Shown piece by piece: positions 18,213 to 27,646 of a DNA stretch of 64,000 nt (within the stretch, counting starts at the first letter, position 1; the number at the start of each line of letters is the position of its first letter). The translations under genes and the position numbers were made by a program. This stretch comes from Alkaliphilus hydrothermalis. Lineage in GTDB: Bacteria; Bacillota; Clostridia; Peptostreptococcales; Natronincolaceae. The stretch spans positions 106,047 through 170,046 of the forward strand of contig NZ_JAFBEE010000005.1 of the NCBI RefSeq assembly GCF_016908555.1. Direction: 5' to 3'. Below the pieces are notes generated by a model that did no database searches, was not told the DNA's origin, and worked only from the letters and a program-made list of their open reading frames with translations.

Positions 18213-18898
18213 GCCATAACCTCCCTTAATTCATTAAACATATCATGTGCCATCCCATACTTTTCTTTAGCACCATCTGATGTTAATCCCTTAATATCAT
18301 TCATGATTTTTTCATAAATCATCATTTTCCGTTGAATAAATTCCTCAGCTAAAGGTAATGGATTGCTTTTAAGATGAAAGCCTACAGTGTAGAAAATATC
18401 CTTTTCTACTGTTTGCGTCCCTTTTTCAGCAACGATAATCTCATAAATACGATGATCCTCCTTCACCAATTGATCTAGCTTAATGCAAAAACCATTTTTT
18501 ACAAGATATCTTCTTAACTCCTCTTGGGCCTGCATTGGCTGTAGAATAAAGGTTTTAGTTGACTCTACAATATCTTGGGCTTCCTCTAAAATATCTGATA
18601 TTAAGAGGCCTCCCATCCCAGCTATGATGATGGTGTCAACTTCCCCTGGCCTTAAAGTAGCCAAACCTCCACCTAATCTAGTTTCGATTTTCCCACCATA
18701 CCCATAAATTTTGATATTTGCTTCAGCACTTTCCAAAGGCTTTTTATTGACATCACTGGCTATGGCAAAAGAACTAATCCTATTTTGTAAAAGATATAAG
18801 GGAATATATCCGTGATCTGTGCCTATATCAGCTACTCTACTGTGATTTTCAACAAGACTAGCTATCTTCTCCAGTCTTGGGGTTAATTTTACCTGCAT
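18197..18898 (-). CDS. trmK: tRNA (adenine-22 N1)-methyltransferase TrmK
   Basis: A 233-residue SAM-dependent methyltransferase that makes m1A22 in tRNA. The N-terminus LTPRLEKIASLVENHSRVAD leads into motif I (VADIGTDHGYIPLYL) and the family segment IIIAGMGGLLISDIL. The C-terminal part is a coiled-coil-like helical domain. The gene sits between rpoD and the Nif3-like gene, as in Bacillus (sigA, yqfN, yqfO), and overlaps the next gene. Length is typical. Confidence 0.92.
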   Translation of the reverse strand: MQVKLTPRLEKIASLVENHSRVADIGTDHGYIPLYLLQNRISSFAIASDVNKKPLESAEANIKIYGYGGKIETRLGGGLATLRPGEVDTIIIAGMGGLLISDILEEAQDIVESTKTFILQPMQAQEELRRYLVKNGFCIKLDQLVKEDHRIYEIIVAEKGTQTVEKDIFYTVGFHLKSNPLPLAEEFIQRKMMIYEKIMNDIKGLTSDGAKEKYGMAHDMFNELREVMAWLKE

Positions 18899-18994
18899 AT
18901 TATTGTCTCCTTTATTTCAGACTAAATATAAGATCTTTTATTTTTCTCCAATAAAGCTAGTTTTTAAACCAAACTTCCATGAGGAGGCTAAACT

Positions 18995-19195
18995 ATGCCA
19001 CATATCAAAAAGAAAGAGAAAGAAATCGTCTCACCTAATGAAATGGTTCATTTTAAATGGGGTGGCCGTACCCAAGAATGGGAAGAAGAAGCTGATCAAG
19101 TCATGCACACCCTTCAAGATCAAATCGATGAGCAAGAAACCAATGAAGAGAAAAGGAAAAAGATCGAATATGCTAAACAAAAGCAATATTGGTAG
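18995..19195 (+). CDS. Small charged protein of unknown function
   Basis: A 66-residue plus-strand gene starting MPHIKKKEKEIVSPNEMVHF, with an excellent GAGGAGG ribosome site before the ATG. The protein is rich in Lys, Glu and Gln, with a HFKWGGRTQEWEEEAD segment and a helical, probably coiled-coil, C-terminal half. It stands alone between trmK and rpoD on the opposite strand, and ends at a terminator shared with rpoD. I do not recognise a family. Its compact signals make it a convincing small gene. Confidence 0.7.
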   Translation: MPHIKKKEKEIVSPNEMVHFKWGGRTQEWEEEADQVMHTLQDQIDEQETNEEKRKKIEYAKQKQYW

Positions 19196-19204
19196 AAAGT
19201 CAAA

Positions 19205-19227
19205 TAGATTCGCTCTAAGCGAATCTA
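19205..19227. terminator. Bidirectional terminator between the small gene and rpoD
   Basis: TAGATTCGC (19205-19213) pairs with GCGAATCTA (19219-19227) around a 5-base loop, between two converging genes. A T-rich run follows on the plus strand. Confidence 0.8.
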
Positions 19228-19239
19228 TCTTTCTTATTT

Positions 19240-20370
19240 TTATTCTAAATAATCCTTTAACTTTTTACTTCGGCTTGGATGCCTTAATTTCCTAAGGGCT
19301 TTAGCTTCTATCTGTCGAATACGCTCCCGGGTAACATCAAACTTCTTTCCTACTTCTTCTAATGTTCTAGCTCTACCATCATCTAATCCAAAACGTAAAC
19401 GAAGCACTTTTTGTTCCCTAGGAGTTAATGTATCTAACACTTCTATTAACTGTTCCTTCAATAAAGAGAAGGCTGCAGCTTCAGCAGGTGCTGGAGCATC
19501 GTCATCTGGTATAAAGTCTCCTAAATGGCTATCTTCTTCTTCTCCGATTGGTGTTTCTAAAGAAACTGGCTCTTGAGCAATTTTTAATATTTCTCTAACC
19601 TTATCCTCTGATAAATCCATTTCTTTAGCAATTTCATCAGGCTTAGGCTCTCTTCCTAACTCTTGTAATAATTGTCTTGAAACTCGAATGAGCTTATTAA
19701 TGGTTTCCACCATATGAACAGGTATTCTAATTGTTCTAGCTTGGTCTGCTATAGCTCTTGTGATGGCCTGTCTAATCCACCATGTGGCATAAGTACTGAA
19801 CTTATATCCTTTTCTGTAATCGAATTTCTCAACTGCTTTAATTAATCCTAGATTACCTTCTTGAATTAAGTCTAAGAATAACATTCCTCTGCCTACATAT
19901 CGTTTTGCAATACTTACTACTAAACGAAGGTTGGCCTCAACAAGTCTTTTTTTAGCTATTTCACTACCCGCCTCCATTTTCTTAGCTAATTCAATTTCTT
20001 CATCTCCAGTTAGTAGAGGCACCTTACCTATTTCCTTTAGGTACATTCTTACAGGGTCATCTATATTGATCCCTTTTAATAATGCGGCATCATCTTCAAT
20101 ATTTTCTTCGATGGGCTCTTCTTCTATATCCACTGAATCTATTTCTACGTCAACATCAATATCCTCTAAATCTATATCTTCGTCCTTTTCACCAACTACT
20201 TCTATACCAAGAGAGGCTAGATGATCATATAGTTCTTCTATCTGATCTTTATCAATATTAATCTCCTCAAATGTATCCATTATTTCGGTATAAGTAATCA
20301 TTCCTCTTTTTTTAGCTTTTTCTATTAATTTTTTCACACTTTCCTTTTTTGCTTCCGTTGATTCCTTCAA
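19240..20370 (-). CDS. rpoD: Primary sigma factor RpoD (SigA)
   Basis: A 376-residue housekeeping sigma factor. Region 1.1 is visible near the N-terminus. A strongly acidic linker (about 60-90, rich in Asp, Glu, Ile and Val) leads to region 1.2 (DDPVRMYLKEIGKVPLL), region 2 (LRLVVSIAKRYVGRGMLFLD, GYKFSTYATWWIRQAITRAI), region 3 and the region 4 helix-turn-helix (TLEEVGKKFDVTRERIRQIE). The start is TTG at 20370, supported by a GGGAGGGG ribosome site. It lies 18 bases after dnaG, forming the conserved dnaG-rpoD unit. Confidence 0.97.
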   Translation of the reverse strand: MKESTEAKKESVKKLIEKAKKRGMITYTEIMDTFEEINIDKDQIEELYDHLASLGIEVVGEKDEDIDLEDIDVDVEIDSVDIEEEPIEENIEDDAALLKGINIDDPVRMYLKEIGKVPLLTGDEEIELAKKMEAGSEIAKKRLVEANLRLVVSIAKRYVGRGMLFLDLIQEGNLGLIKAVEKFDYRKGYKFSTYATWWIRQAITRAIADQARTIRIPVHMVETINKLIRVSRQLLQELGREPKPDEIAKEMDLSEDKVREILKIAQEPVSLETPIGEEEDSHLGDFIPDDDAPAPAEAAAFSLLKEQLIEVLDTLTPREQKVLRLRFGLDDGRARTLEEVGKKFDVTRERIRQIEAKALRKLRHPSRSKKLKDYLE

Positions 20371-20388
20371 ATAAGTCCCCTCCCTTCA

Positions 20389-22206
20389 TTAAAGCTGTAG
20401 TCTCTGTATTTCAGTGTTAATTCTCACAATCTCCATGCCGATTTTAAGCAATTCCTTCTCAACCTCTTCCTGATCTAATTTCTTATTTTCCTTCAATACT
20501 TTTTGTTGATGTTGAAGCTCCTTAGCTTGATACATAAGCTTAAATCTTTTCATGTTAACTACATATTTCTCTAGAGTTTTTGCTATATTTATATGTTCTA
20601 TATCGATTTGTAATATATTCTCTATATCCTGTTGCAACTGGGGGAGTCCTTTTACGATTTCTTGTGGGCCCCATTGATAATGATCAACTATATATTCAAC
20701 GATTATTTGATGTTTGCCTAATGAAAAATCCTCTGGCTGTACCTTCTTAATAATCAGAGGTCGAACATCCGGCTTCACCAGCATTAACTTGATTAATTGC
20801 TTTTCAGCCGTCAAATGCCCCTTTTGTTCAACTGGCGGTACTGCTTCTATATATTTATTATCTCTTTTGTAGCTAGAACTATACTTTGGATTCTTATCAA
20901 AAGGTGTTGTTCCTTTATTTCCGTATATCTCCATATGAATTGCTTGTTGGGAGACACCGATCTCTTTTTCAATTTTTTGAACATACACTTCCCTTTCGAC
21001 AGGACTTTTAATTTGTTTTAGAATCTCAGCCAGTTCCTTTACAAAATCAATTTTCCCCTCTGGTTTGTCTAAATTGAACTTCTTTTTCGCTTGAATGATT
21101 TTAAGATCAATTGGGCTAACCGCCTTGTCCAATTGATTCTGAAATGCATACTTCCCCATTTCCTTTATAAAATCATCTGGATCCTTATTGGAGGGAAGTA
21201 ATAATACTTTACAGTTTAAACCAACTTCCTTCATGATATCAACACTACGAAGAGTTGCTTTTATGCCTGCTTCGTCTCCATCAAAGGCTATAATGACTTC
21301 AGAACTATACTTTTTTAATATCTGAGCATGATATTTTGTTAGTGAAGTCCCTAGGGCTGCTACTACATTGTTAAAACCCCTTTGACATAAGGCAATTACA
21401 TCCATGTAACCTTCTACTAAAATGATTTTCCCATCAGTAATATGTTTACGGGCAAAGTTTAGTCCATAGATGGTGCTACTTTTGTTAAACACTGGCGTTT
21501 CTGGCGAGTTTAAATACTTAGGTAGTGAATCATCCAACACTCTTCCACCAAATCCAATAACATTGCCCCTAATATCAAAAATAGGGAAAATGACTCGATT
21601 TCTAAAGCGATCATAATAATCAGTTCCATCTTTATTCTTTAGAATCAGTCCACATTTTTCAATATCTTGAATTTGATATCCTTCATTAACTAAATAATTC
21701 ATTAAATCTTTCCAACTATTATAAGCATAGCCAATCCCAAAGGACTTAATGATCTTAGGTGTTAATCCTCTTTTAGAAAGATAATTTAAAGCTGGATTTT
21801 TCCCTTTTGTTAAATTGTTATAATAATAGATTGCTGCTTTTTTATGTATATCAAAATACAACACCTTTTGTTGAATATCCTTCTTTAATTCTTCAGAGTT
21901 GTTTAGTTCCTCTAAGTGGATATTAGACCTTTCAGCTAATAATTTGATGGCATCAATAAAGTCGAGATTCTCCATTTTCATAATGAAGCCAATAACATCT
22001 CCCCCCTCACCACAACCAAAACATTTAAATATTTGTTTTTGGGAATTGATTACAAAGGATGGGGTTTTTTCATTATGGAAAGGACAAAGAGCTTTATAGG
22101 TAGCTCCTCCCGATGCCTTAACTTGTATATATTGGGCAATGATATCCACTATATTGTTTCGATCTTTTATTTCATCAATAATCTCGTCTGGAAAAAAGCC
22201 TCCCAT
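20389..22206 (-). CDS. dnaG: DNA primase DnaG
   Basis: A 605-residue primase that makes RNA primers for replication. The N-terminal CHC2 zinc domain (CPFHNEKTPSF, then CFGCGEGGDVI) is followed by the core with FGIGYAYNSW, the TOPRIM segment ILVEGYMDVIAL and AFDGDEAGIKA, and a C-terminal helicase-binding helical region. Length matches Firmicutes DnaG. It precedes rpoD in the macromolecular synthesis operon; rpsU is elsewhere (46.1 kb), as in other Gram-positives. Confidence 0.97.
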   Translation of the reverse strand: MGGFFPDEIIDEIKDRNNIVDIIAQYIQVKASGGATYKALCPFHNEKTPSFVINSQKQIFKCFGCGEGGDVIGFIMKMENLDFIDAIKLLAERSNIHLEELNNSEELKKDIQQKVLYFDIHKKAAIYYYNNLTKGKNPALNYLSKRGLTPKIIKSFGIGYAYNSWKDLMNYLVNEGYQIQDIEKCGLILKNKDGTDYYDRFRNRVIFPIFDIRGNVIGFGGRVLDDSLPKYLNSPETPVFNKSSTIYGLNFARKHITDGKIILVEGYMDVIALCQRGFNNVVAALGTSLTKYHAQILKKYSSEVIIAFDGDEAGIKATLRSVDIMKEVGLNCKVLLLPSNKDPDDFIKEMGKYAFQNQLDKAVSPIDLKIIQAKKKFNLDKPEGKIDFVKELAEILKQIKSPVEREVYVQKIEKEIGVSQQAIHMEIYGNKGTTPFDKNPKYSSSYKRDNKYIEAVPPVEQKGHLTAEKQLIKLMLVKPDVRPLIIKKVQPEDFSLGKHQIIVEYIVDHYQWGPQEIVKGLPQLQQDIENILQIDIEHINIAKTLEKYVVNMKRFKLMYQAKELQHQQKVLKENKKLDQEEVEKELLKIGMEIVRINTEIQRLQL

Positions 22207-22291
22207 ATAATCACCTAAATTTTCTTTCTTTATTTAGTTCTGTTTTAATTCTTAATCTCCTTCTAGCGTTTTAAGATTTTCGTGTATTCTT

Positions 22292-22738
22292 CTAGTTTTT
22301 CTCGGATTTGTTCAAAAAATCCTCTAAAATACCAGCAAACTTTTTATCATCTTCTTTATTTCTTTTAGAAGGTCCCTTCAACCGTCCTTTGGCTGAAAGA
22401 ATTTTTTGATTGAGATATCTCTGATGTAAATGTTGATCTATATTTTCTGGAGTATAAAATCCCCCCCAGGGATTCAACACAAAAGCTCCTCTTCCAATGA
22501 CCATAGCCGCCAATCCAATGTCTGCTGTAATAACTAAATCACCTCTTTGAGCATTGTTCACGATAGCCATATCTGCAGACTGAAATCCCTTATCAACGAT
22601 TATTTTCTCAACATCATTATATTGACTAGAAATATGATCTAGACTATGAATAAAAATTAGTTTAATGCCATATTTTGCACATAAACCTGCAATGATTTCT
22701 TTCACTGGACAGGCATCTGCGTCTACAATCATTCTCAT
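22292..22738 (-). CDS. YaiI/YqxD family protein (DUF188), PIN-like fold
   Basis: A 148-residue protein with the family opening MIVDADACPVKEII and the conserved acidic/aromatic pattern DLVITADIGLAAMVI, then NPWGGFYTPENID. The family resembles PIN-domain nucleases, but no activity is firmly known. The gene lies just upstream of dnaG, exactly the position of yqxD in Bacillus. The ATG at 22738 has a GGGGAA site; an in-frame ATG two codons later is also possible. Confidence 0.88.
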   Translation of the reverse strand: MRMIVDADACPVKEIIAGLCAKYGIKLIFIHSLDHISSQYNDVEKIIVDKGFQSADMAIVNNAQRGDLVITADIGLAAMVIGRGAFVLNPWGGFYTPENIDQHLHQRYLNQKILSAKGRLKGPSKRNKEDDKKFAGILEDFLNKSEKN

Positions 22739-22854
22739 AATAATTCCCCTTTTATTGGGCTTGGAAAACTTTATTCGACATAAATCTCGCCAATTCCTTC
22801 CCAGCTCTTAAAAAAAATGAATTCAGAAAATTAATTCAACCGTAGGTTATCACC

Positions 22855-23868
22855 TTACTTTGGTGAAGGTATAAACTTCGTCTGAAATACTCGAATAGCA
22901 TAAGCATCCGTGGATCCAGCGATTAAGTCCGTCACTACCCTCTTTTTTTCCTCCTTCTCCAGCCTAGCACAATACTCTTTAGGCATTTCATGGGGGTTTT
23001 CCATAAAATACTCGAATAATGTTGTTACAATAAAGCTAGCTTTTTCTTTTTCTATTGAACATACTTCTGCATGATAAACATTTTTAAACATAAAGTTCCT
23101 TAACTCATGCATTACCTCACGAATTAGATCACTTTGATATATATCAAAGTGATTACCTTTTTGAATTTGCAAAGAAGTTTCCAGTATCATATCTTTTACA
23201 AAGGTATTAACTCGCCTACTATGGGCATCCCCTAAAACAGCTAAAAACTTCCTCGGAATATCATTTTCCTTGAGTATGCCCGCACTGACACTATCTTGAA
23301 TATCATGACATAGGTAAGTGATCCGATCGGCAATCCTCACCAGCTTTCCCTCCATTGTTGTAGGAATGCCTAGTCCTGTATGATTTAGAATGCCGTCCCT
23401 AACCTCCTCCGTTAAGTTTAGTCCTCTGCCGTCCCTTTCCAATACGTCCACAATCCTTAAACTCTGCTCATTATGTCGAAAATGACCTGTGATTTGATTT
23501 AGTACATCCTCTCCCCCATGTCCAAAACAAGTATGCCCTAAATCGTGGCCCAGGGCGATTGCCTCTACTAAATCTTCGTTGAGCTTCAAGGCTCTAGCAA
23601 TGGTCCTAGAAATTTGACTGACCTCAAAGGTGTGACTCAAGCGGGTCCTAAAGAAATCATCCTTTACAATAAACACCTGTGTCTTTTCCTTCAATGCCCT
23701 AAATGATTTACAATGTATAATACGATCTCGATCCCGTTGATAGGCGGTTCTAATATCACATTCTTCCTCCGCCTCTCTTCGACCCACTGATTTTCTACTG
23801 GGTTGCGCGAATTCTGACAAATATTCAGTTTCAAAGGCTTCAGTAACTTCCCTCAGGTTTTTAACCAT
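22855..23868 (-). CDS. dgt: dGTP triphosphohydrolase-like protein (HD domain)
   Basis: A 337-residue protein of the Dgt-like family, which splits dNTPs to nucleoside and triphosphate and so controls dNTP pools. The N-terminal region has the DRDRIIHCKSFRALKEKTQV motif. The HD metal-binding residues are seen in RLSHTFEVSQ and LGHDLGHTCFGHGGE, and a later RIADRITYLCHDIQD supplies the remaining ligand. The length is that of the shorter Dgt-like type. It lies between ppdK and yqxD, not in the Bacillus order. Confidence 0.92.
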   Translation of the reverse strand: MVKNLREVTEAFETEYLSEFAQPSRKSVGRREAEEECDIRTAYQRDRDRIIHCKSFRALKEKTQVFIVKDDFFRTRLSHTFEVSQISRTIARALKLNEDLVEAIALGHDLGHTCFGHGGEDVLNQITGHFRHNEQSLRIVDVLERDGRGLNLTEEVRDGILNHTGLGIPTTMEGKLVRIADRITYLCHDIQDSVSAGILKENDIPRKFLAVLGDAHSRRVNTFVKDMILETSLQIQKGNHFDIYQSDLIREVMHELRNFMFKNVYHAEVCSIEKEKASFIVTTLFEYFMENPHEMPKEYCARLEKEEKKRVVTDLIAGSTDAYAIRVFQTKFIPSPK

Positions 23869-24051
23869 AAGATATTCTCCTTAATGAATATTAATACTTT
23901 CTATATATTATATATACTCTACTCATTACAAAAATCCTTTTAAACCGAACATTTTTTCTCCGTCCCTACATACTTTTTACATTCTTTTAGTTTTTATACC
24001 TTGACATTTTTCATTTTTTGTATTATGTACAAAATCAAGCAAAATTATAAA

Positions 24052-24108
24052 CAAAAACCCAGCTAAACTTGATATGATAAAAAAATCCATATCATAAGTT
24101 CGCTGGGT
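24052..24108 (-). terminator. Terminator downstream of ppdK
   Basis: A long imperfect hairpin: ACCCAGC (24057-24063) pairs with GCTGGGT (24102-24108), and AACTT/AAGTT and TGATA/TATCA pair inside. Minus-strand TTTTTGTTT follows. Confidence 0.8.
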
Positions 24109-24137
24109 CGTATACACTATCCTCAATCTACGATAAT

Positions 24138-26762
24138 TTATTCTTCGTTTTTTATCGCCGCATGGGCAGCTGCCAATCGAGCGATCGGCACCCTATAGGG
24201 GGAACAGGATACATAATCCAACTTTAGTAGATGACAAAACTCAATGGAGTTTGGATCTCCCCCATGCTCTCCACAGATGCCCATTTTAATGTTTGGTTTG
24301 ACACTGCGACCTAAATCAACGGCAATTTCCATCAGTTTACCCACCCCTTTTCGATCTATTTGCTGAAAGGGGTCCTTTTCTAATAGGTTTTTGTTTAGGT
24401 ACTCTTTAATAAAGGCTCCTGCATCATCCCTTGAAAAACCATAGGTCAATTGGGTCAAATCATTTGTACCAAAGGAAAAGAACTCTGCCTCTTCGGCGAT
24501 TTCGTCGGCTGTAATGGCGGCCCTGGGTATCTCAATCATCGTACCTATTAAATAATCTATTTTGACTTCATGTTCCGCCATTACCTCTTCAATCGTCTGA
24601 ACAATAATTTGCTTAATGTACTTTAATTCTTTAATTTCCCCCACTAATGGCACCATAATTTCTGGCTTTACATCAATGTTACTTTTCTCCTTAATCTCTA
24701 CAGCGGCTTCTATAATGGCTCTAGCCTGCATCTGATAGATTTCTGGATAGGTTACTGCTAATCTGCAGCCCCGATGCCCCAACATAGGATTAAATTCATC
24801 CAAATCCTTTACTACTTCCTTTAAAACATGGTAAGACATCTCCATACTTTGAGCTAATTCCTTAATATCCTTTTCATCGTGGGGTAAAAACTCATGTAAA
24901 GGTGGGTCCAATAGACGTATTGTAACGGGTAAAGTCCCCATAACTTCAAAAATCTCCATAAAGTCTTTTCTTTGGATGGGCAGTAGTTTTTCTAAAGCAT
25001 CTCTCCTTTGTTCTAGGGTTCTTGCTAAAATCATTTGCCTAACAACAGGGATACGGGTTTCTTCAAAGAACATATGCTCCGTCCTACATAACCCAATTCC
25101 CTCAGCTCCAAAGATCAAGGCTTGTTTTGATTCCCTACTTGTATCAGCATTGGTTCTAACCTTCAATATTCTAAAACCATCAGCCCATTTCATCAGAGTC
25201 TGAAAATTACCGGTGAGTTGAGGCTCTTTAGTAAGAATTTTTCCCCCATAGACCTCTCCATTTAGACCATTTAAGGAGATAAAATCCCCTTCTCTAAATA
25301 CTAAATCCCGTACCTTAATTAATTTAAGCCCTTGGTCTATCTTCACTTCTCCTGCACCGGCTACACAACATTTACCCATTCCACGGGCCACTACTGCTGC
25401 ATGGGAGGTCATACCACCTCGAGCTGTCAGTATTCCCTCCGATGCCACCATTCCCTCAATATCCTCTGGGGATGTTTCATGTCTTACTAGAATAACCTTG
25501 TCTCCAGCATTTTTTGCCTTTACAGCATCTTCTGGGGTAAAATAAACCCTTCCTGTTGCTGCCCCCGATGACGCTGGTAAACCTCTAGTTATTAACTCTG
25601 CTCTGCTTAAAGCCTCATCATCAAAAGTAGGATGAAGTAATTGTTCCAATTGTTGTGGTTCCACCCTCATGACAGCTTCTTTTTCTGTAATTAGTTTTTC
25701 TGCCACCATGTCTACTGCAATATTGATGGCTGCCAGGGTATTTCGTTTACCACTTCTGGTCTGTAGGATGTACAGGACACCCTTTTCAATGGTAAATTCG
25801 ATATCCTGCATATCCCGATAATGTTTTTCCAATAGGTCAGATATCTTTAAAAATTGTTGAAAAACCGTTGGTAATTTCTCCTCAAGGTCGCTAATTTCCT
25901 TTGGTGTACGGATTCCTGCCACTACATCTTCTCCTTGGGCATTCAGCAAAAATTCTCCATAGAGCTTCTTCTCTCCATTGGCAGGATTTCTTGTGAAGGC
26001 AACTCCTGTACCTGAGGTATTCCCCATATTTCCAAATACCATCGATTGAATGTTTACAGCTGTACCCAAACTGTCTGGTATATCATGTATTTTTCGATAA
26101 ACATTTGCTCTTGGGTTATTCCACGACTTAAATACCGCCTCCACTGCCATTTGAAGCTGTTTTTTTACATCCTGTGGAAAGTCATTTCCTGTTTCTTTAC
26201 GAATAATATTCTTAAAATCTCCCACTAGGCCTTTTAAATCTTCAGAAGTCAATTCGGTATCCTGCTGATATCCCCTTTCATTCTTTCTTTTTTCTAAGGC
26301 TGTGTCAAATTTATATTTTTTTACCCCCAATACCACGTCTCCGAACATCTGAATAAACCTCCGATAACTATCAAAGGCAAACCTTGCATTGTTGGTGGCA
26401 TTAACTAGACCCTCCACCGAATCATCATTTAAACCCAAATTTAAGATGGTATCCATCATTCCCGGCATTGAAACCACAGCCCCCGAACGAACTGATACTA
26501 ATAGGGGGTGATTTATACCTCCGAACCTTTTCCCTGTTACTTCTTCCAGCACTTTCAATTGTTGAAATATCTGATTAATTAGCTCATCCCAAAGCTTGGC
26601 TCCCTTTATGTAATATTCATGACATGCTTCAGTAGTGACTGTAAAGCCTGGAGGTACTGGTAATCCTATTCTCGTCATTTCTGCTAAGTTAGCCCCCTTA
26701 CCTCCCAGTAAAGGTTTCATTGACATATTACCCTCTCTAAAATCGTAGATAAACTTTTTCAT
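24138..26762 (-). CDS. ppdK: Pyruvate, phosphate dikinase
   Basis: An 874-residue enzyme interconverting pyruvate, ATP and Pi with PEP, AMP and PPi. The N-terminal ATP-grasp domain (LLGGKGANLAEM; GRVYFTP later) is followed by the phosphohistidine domain with the catalytic GGMTSHAAVVARGMGKCCVA loop (His near residue 456), and the C-terminal PEP/pyruvate TIM barrel with FGTNDLTQ and MGICGEHGGDP. Length is typical. It follows the dikinase regulator gene by 31 bases and is in one operon with it and ccpN. In anaerobes the enzyme can work in either direction. Confidence 0.97.
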   Translation of the reverse strand: MKKFIYDFREGNMSMKPLLGGKGANLAEMTRIGLPVPPGFTVTTEACHEYYIKGAKLWDELINQIFQQLKVLEEVTGKRFGGINHPLLVSVRSGAVVSMPGMMDTILNLGLNDDSVEGLVNATNNARFAFDSYRRFIQMFGDVVLGVKKYKFDTALEKRKNERGYQQDTELTSEDLKGLVGDFKNIIRKETGNDFPQDVKKQLQMAVEAVFKSWNNPRANVYRKIHDIPDSLGTAVNIQSMVFGNMGNTSGTGVAFTRNPANGEKKLYGEFLLNAQGEDVVAGIRTPKEISDLEEKLPTVFQQFLKISDLLEKHYRDMQDIEFTIEKGVLYILQTRSGKRNTLAAINIAVDMVAEKLITEKEAVMRVEPQQLEQLLHPTFDDEALSRAELITRGLPASSGAATGRVYFTPEDAVKAKNAGDKVILVRHETSPEDIEGMVASEGILTARGGMTSHAAVVARGMGKCCVAGAGEVKIDQGLKLIKVRDLVFREGDFISLNGLNGEVYGGKILTKEPQLTGNFQTLMKWADGFRILKVRTNADTSRESKQALIFGAEGIGLCRTEHMFFEETRIPVVRQMILARTLEQRRDALEKLLPIQRKDFMEIFEVMGTLPVTIRLLDPPLHEFLPHDEKDIKELAQSMEMSYHVLKEVVKDLDEFNPMLGHRGCRLAVTYPEIYQMQARAIIEAAVEIKEKSNIDVKPEIMVPLVGEIKELKYIKQIIVQTIEEVMAEHEVKIDYLIGTMIEIPRAAITADEIAEEAEFFSFGTNDLTQLTYGFSRDDAGAFIKEYLNKNLLEKDPFQQIDRKGVGKLMEIAVDLGRSVKPNIKMGICGEHGGDPNSIEFCHLLKLDYVSCSPYRVPIARLAAAHAAIKNEE

Positions 26763-26793
26763 CTATTTACACCTCCATAAATGTATCTATCCA

Positions 26794-27636
26794 TTAATAT
26801 TTACTAACTCCATTATTAAACTTATATCCGATTTCCTTAAAAATTTCCAATATAATACTGGCACTTTCTTCTACTGCCTTGCAGGATACATCTATTACAG
26901 GACAATTAACCTTTTTCATTATTTTTTCAGCATAATCTATTTCTGCTAAAATTCTCTCCATACTAGCATAGTTGGCTTCATGCTTCAACCCTAAAGCCTT
27001 CAAACGTTCTTGACGAATTTCAATCAGTTTTAATGGATTTGTAGTCAACCCAATTATTTTTTTTGGATTTACTTCAAAAAGCTCCTTTGGGGGATTCACC
27101 TCTGGGACTAATGGAACATTGGCAACCTTTAAATTTTTATGGGCCAGATACATGCTTAGGGGTGTCTTTGAGGTACGGGAAATCCCCACCAGTACAATAT
27201 CAGCCTTTTTCAATCCCCGTGGGTCTTTCCCATCGTCATATTTTACCGCAAATTCTATTGCCTCCACCTTCTTGAAGTATTTTTCGTCCAATCGTCGAAT
27301 CAAGCCTGGTTCTCGACGGGGCGACATCCCAATCGCCGAACCCATTGAGTTAATAATAGGTGTCATGATATCAATAACAGGTATATTAGCCTTTCCTGCT
27401 GCTTCTATTAATAGATTTCTTAAATCCTCCACAACCATTGTAAAAACGATTACTGCCTTTTCTTCCTTGGCTTCTATCATTATTTCTTCTATCTGAGATT
27501 TTTCAGTTATGAAGGGAAATCTCCTAATTTCATAATCCTCAATATTAAATTGACTAATTCCTGCCTTTGCTACTTGTTCACCAGTTTCACCAATTGAATC
27601 TGATAAAACATAGATCACTAAATTCTCTTGTTTCAT
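26794..27636 (-). CDS. yqfL: Pyruvate, phosphate dikinase regulatory protein (bifunctional kinase/pyrophosphorylase)
   Basis: A 280-residue protein of the DUF299 family, which inactivates PPDK by ADP-dependent phosphorylation of a Thr and reactivates it by Pi-dependent removal. It starts MKQENLVIYVLSDSIGETGE and has the nucleotide-binding loop VLVGISRTSKTPLSMYLA and the family motif RRLDEKYFKK. The ATG at 27636 has a strong AGGAGGG site. A longer reading frame from 27669 would overlap ccpN and is not supported. The target gene ppdK lies immediately downstream. Confidence 0.95.
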   Translation of the reverse strand: MKQENLVIYVLSDSIGETGEQVAKAGISQFNIEDYEIRRFPFITEKSQIEEIMIEAKEEKAVIVFTMVVEDLRNLLIEAAGKANIPVIDIMTPIINSMGSAIGMSPRREPGLIRRLDEKYFKKVEAIEFAVKYDDGKDPRGLKKADIVLVGISRTSKTPLSMYLAHKNLKVANVPLVPEVNPPKELFEVNPKKIIGLTTNPLKLIEIRQERLKALGLKHEANYASMERILAEIDYAEKIMKKVNCPVIDVSCKAVEESASIILEIFKEIGYKFNNGVSKY

Positions 27637-27646
27637 TTTTTCCCTC

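Noticed and set aside
18903..19295. 130-residue plus-strand frame overlapping the small gene
   Set aside because: It starts without a ribosome site and runs in another frame through the 66-residue gene and its terminator; the 66-residue frame has GAGGAGG and sensible composition.
23869..23960. TATAAT-like box upstream of dgt as a promoter
   Set aside because: A good -10 is present, but no acceptable -35 lies at the right distance, so I did not call it.
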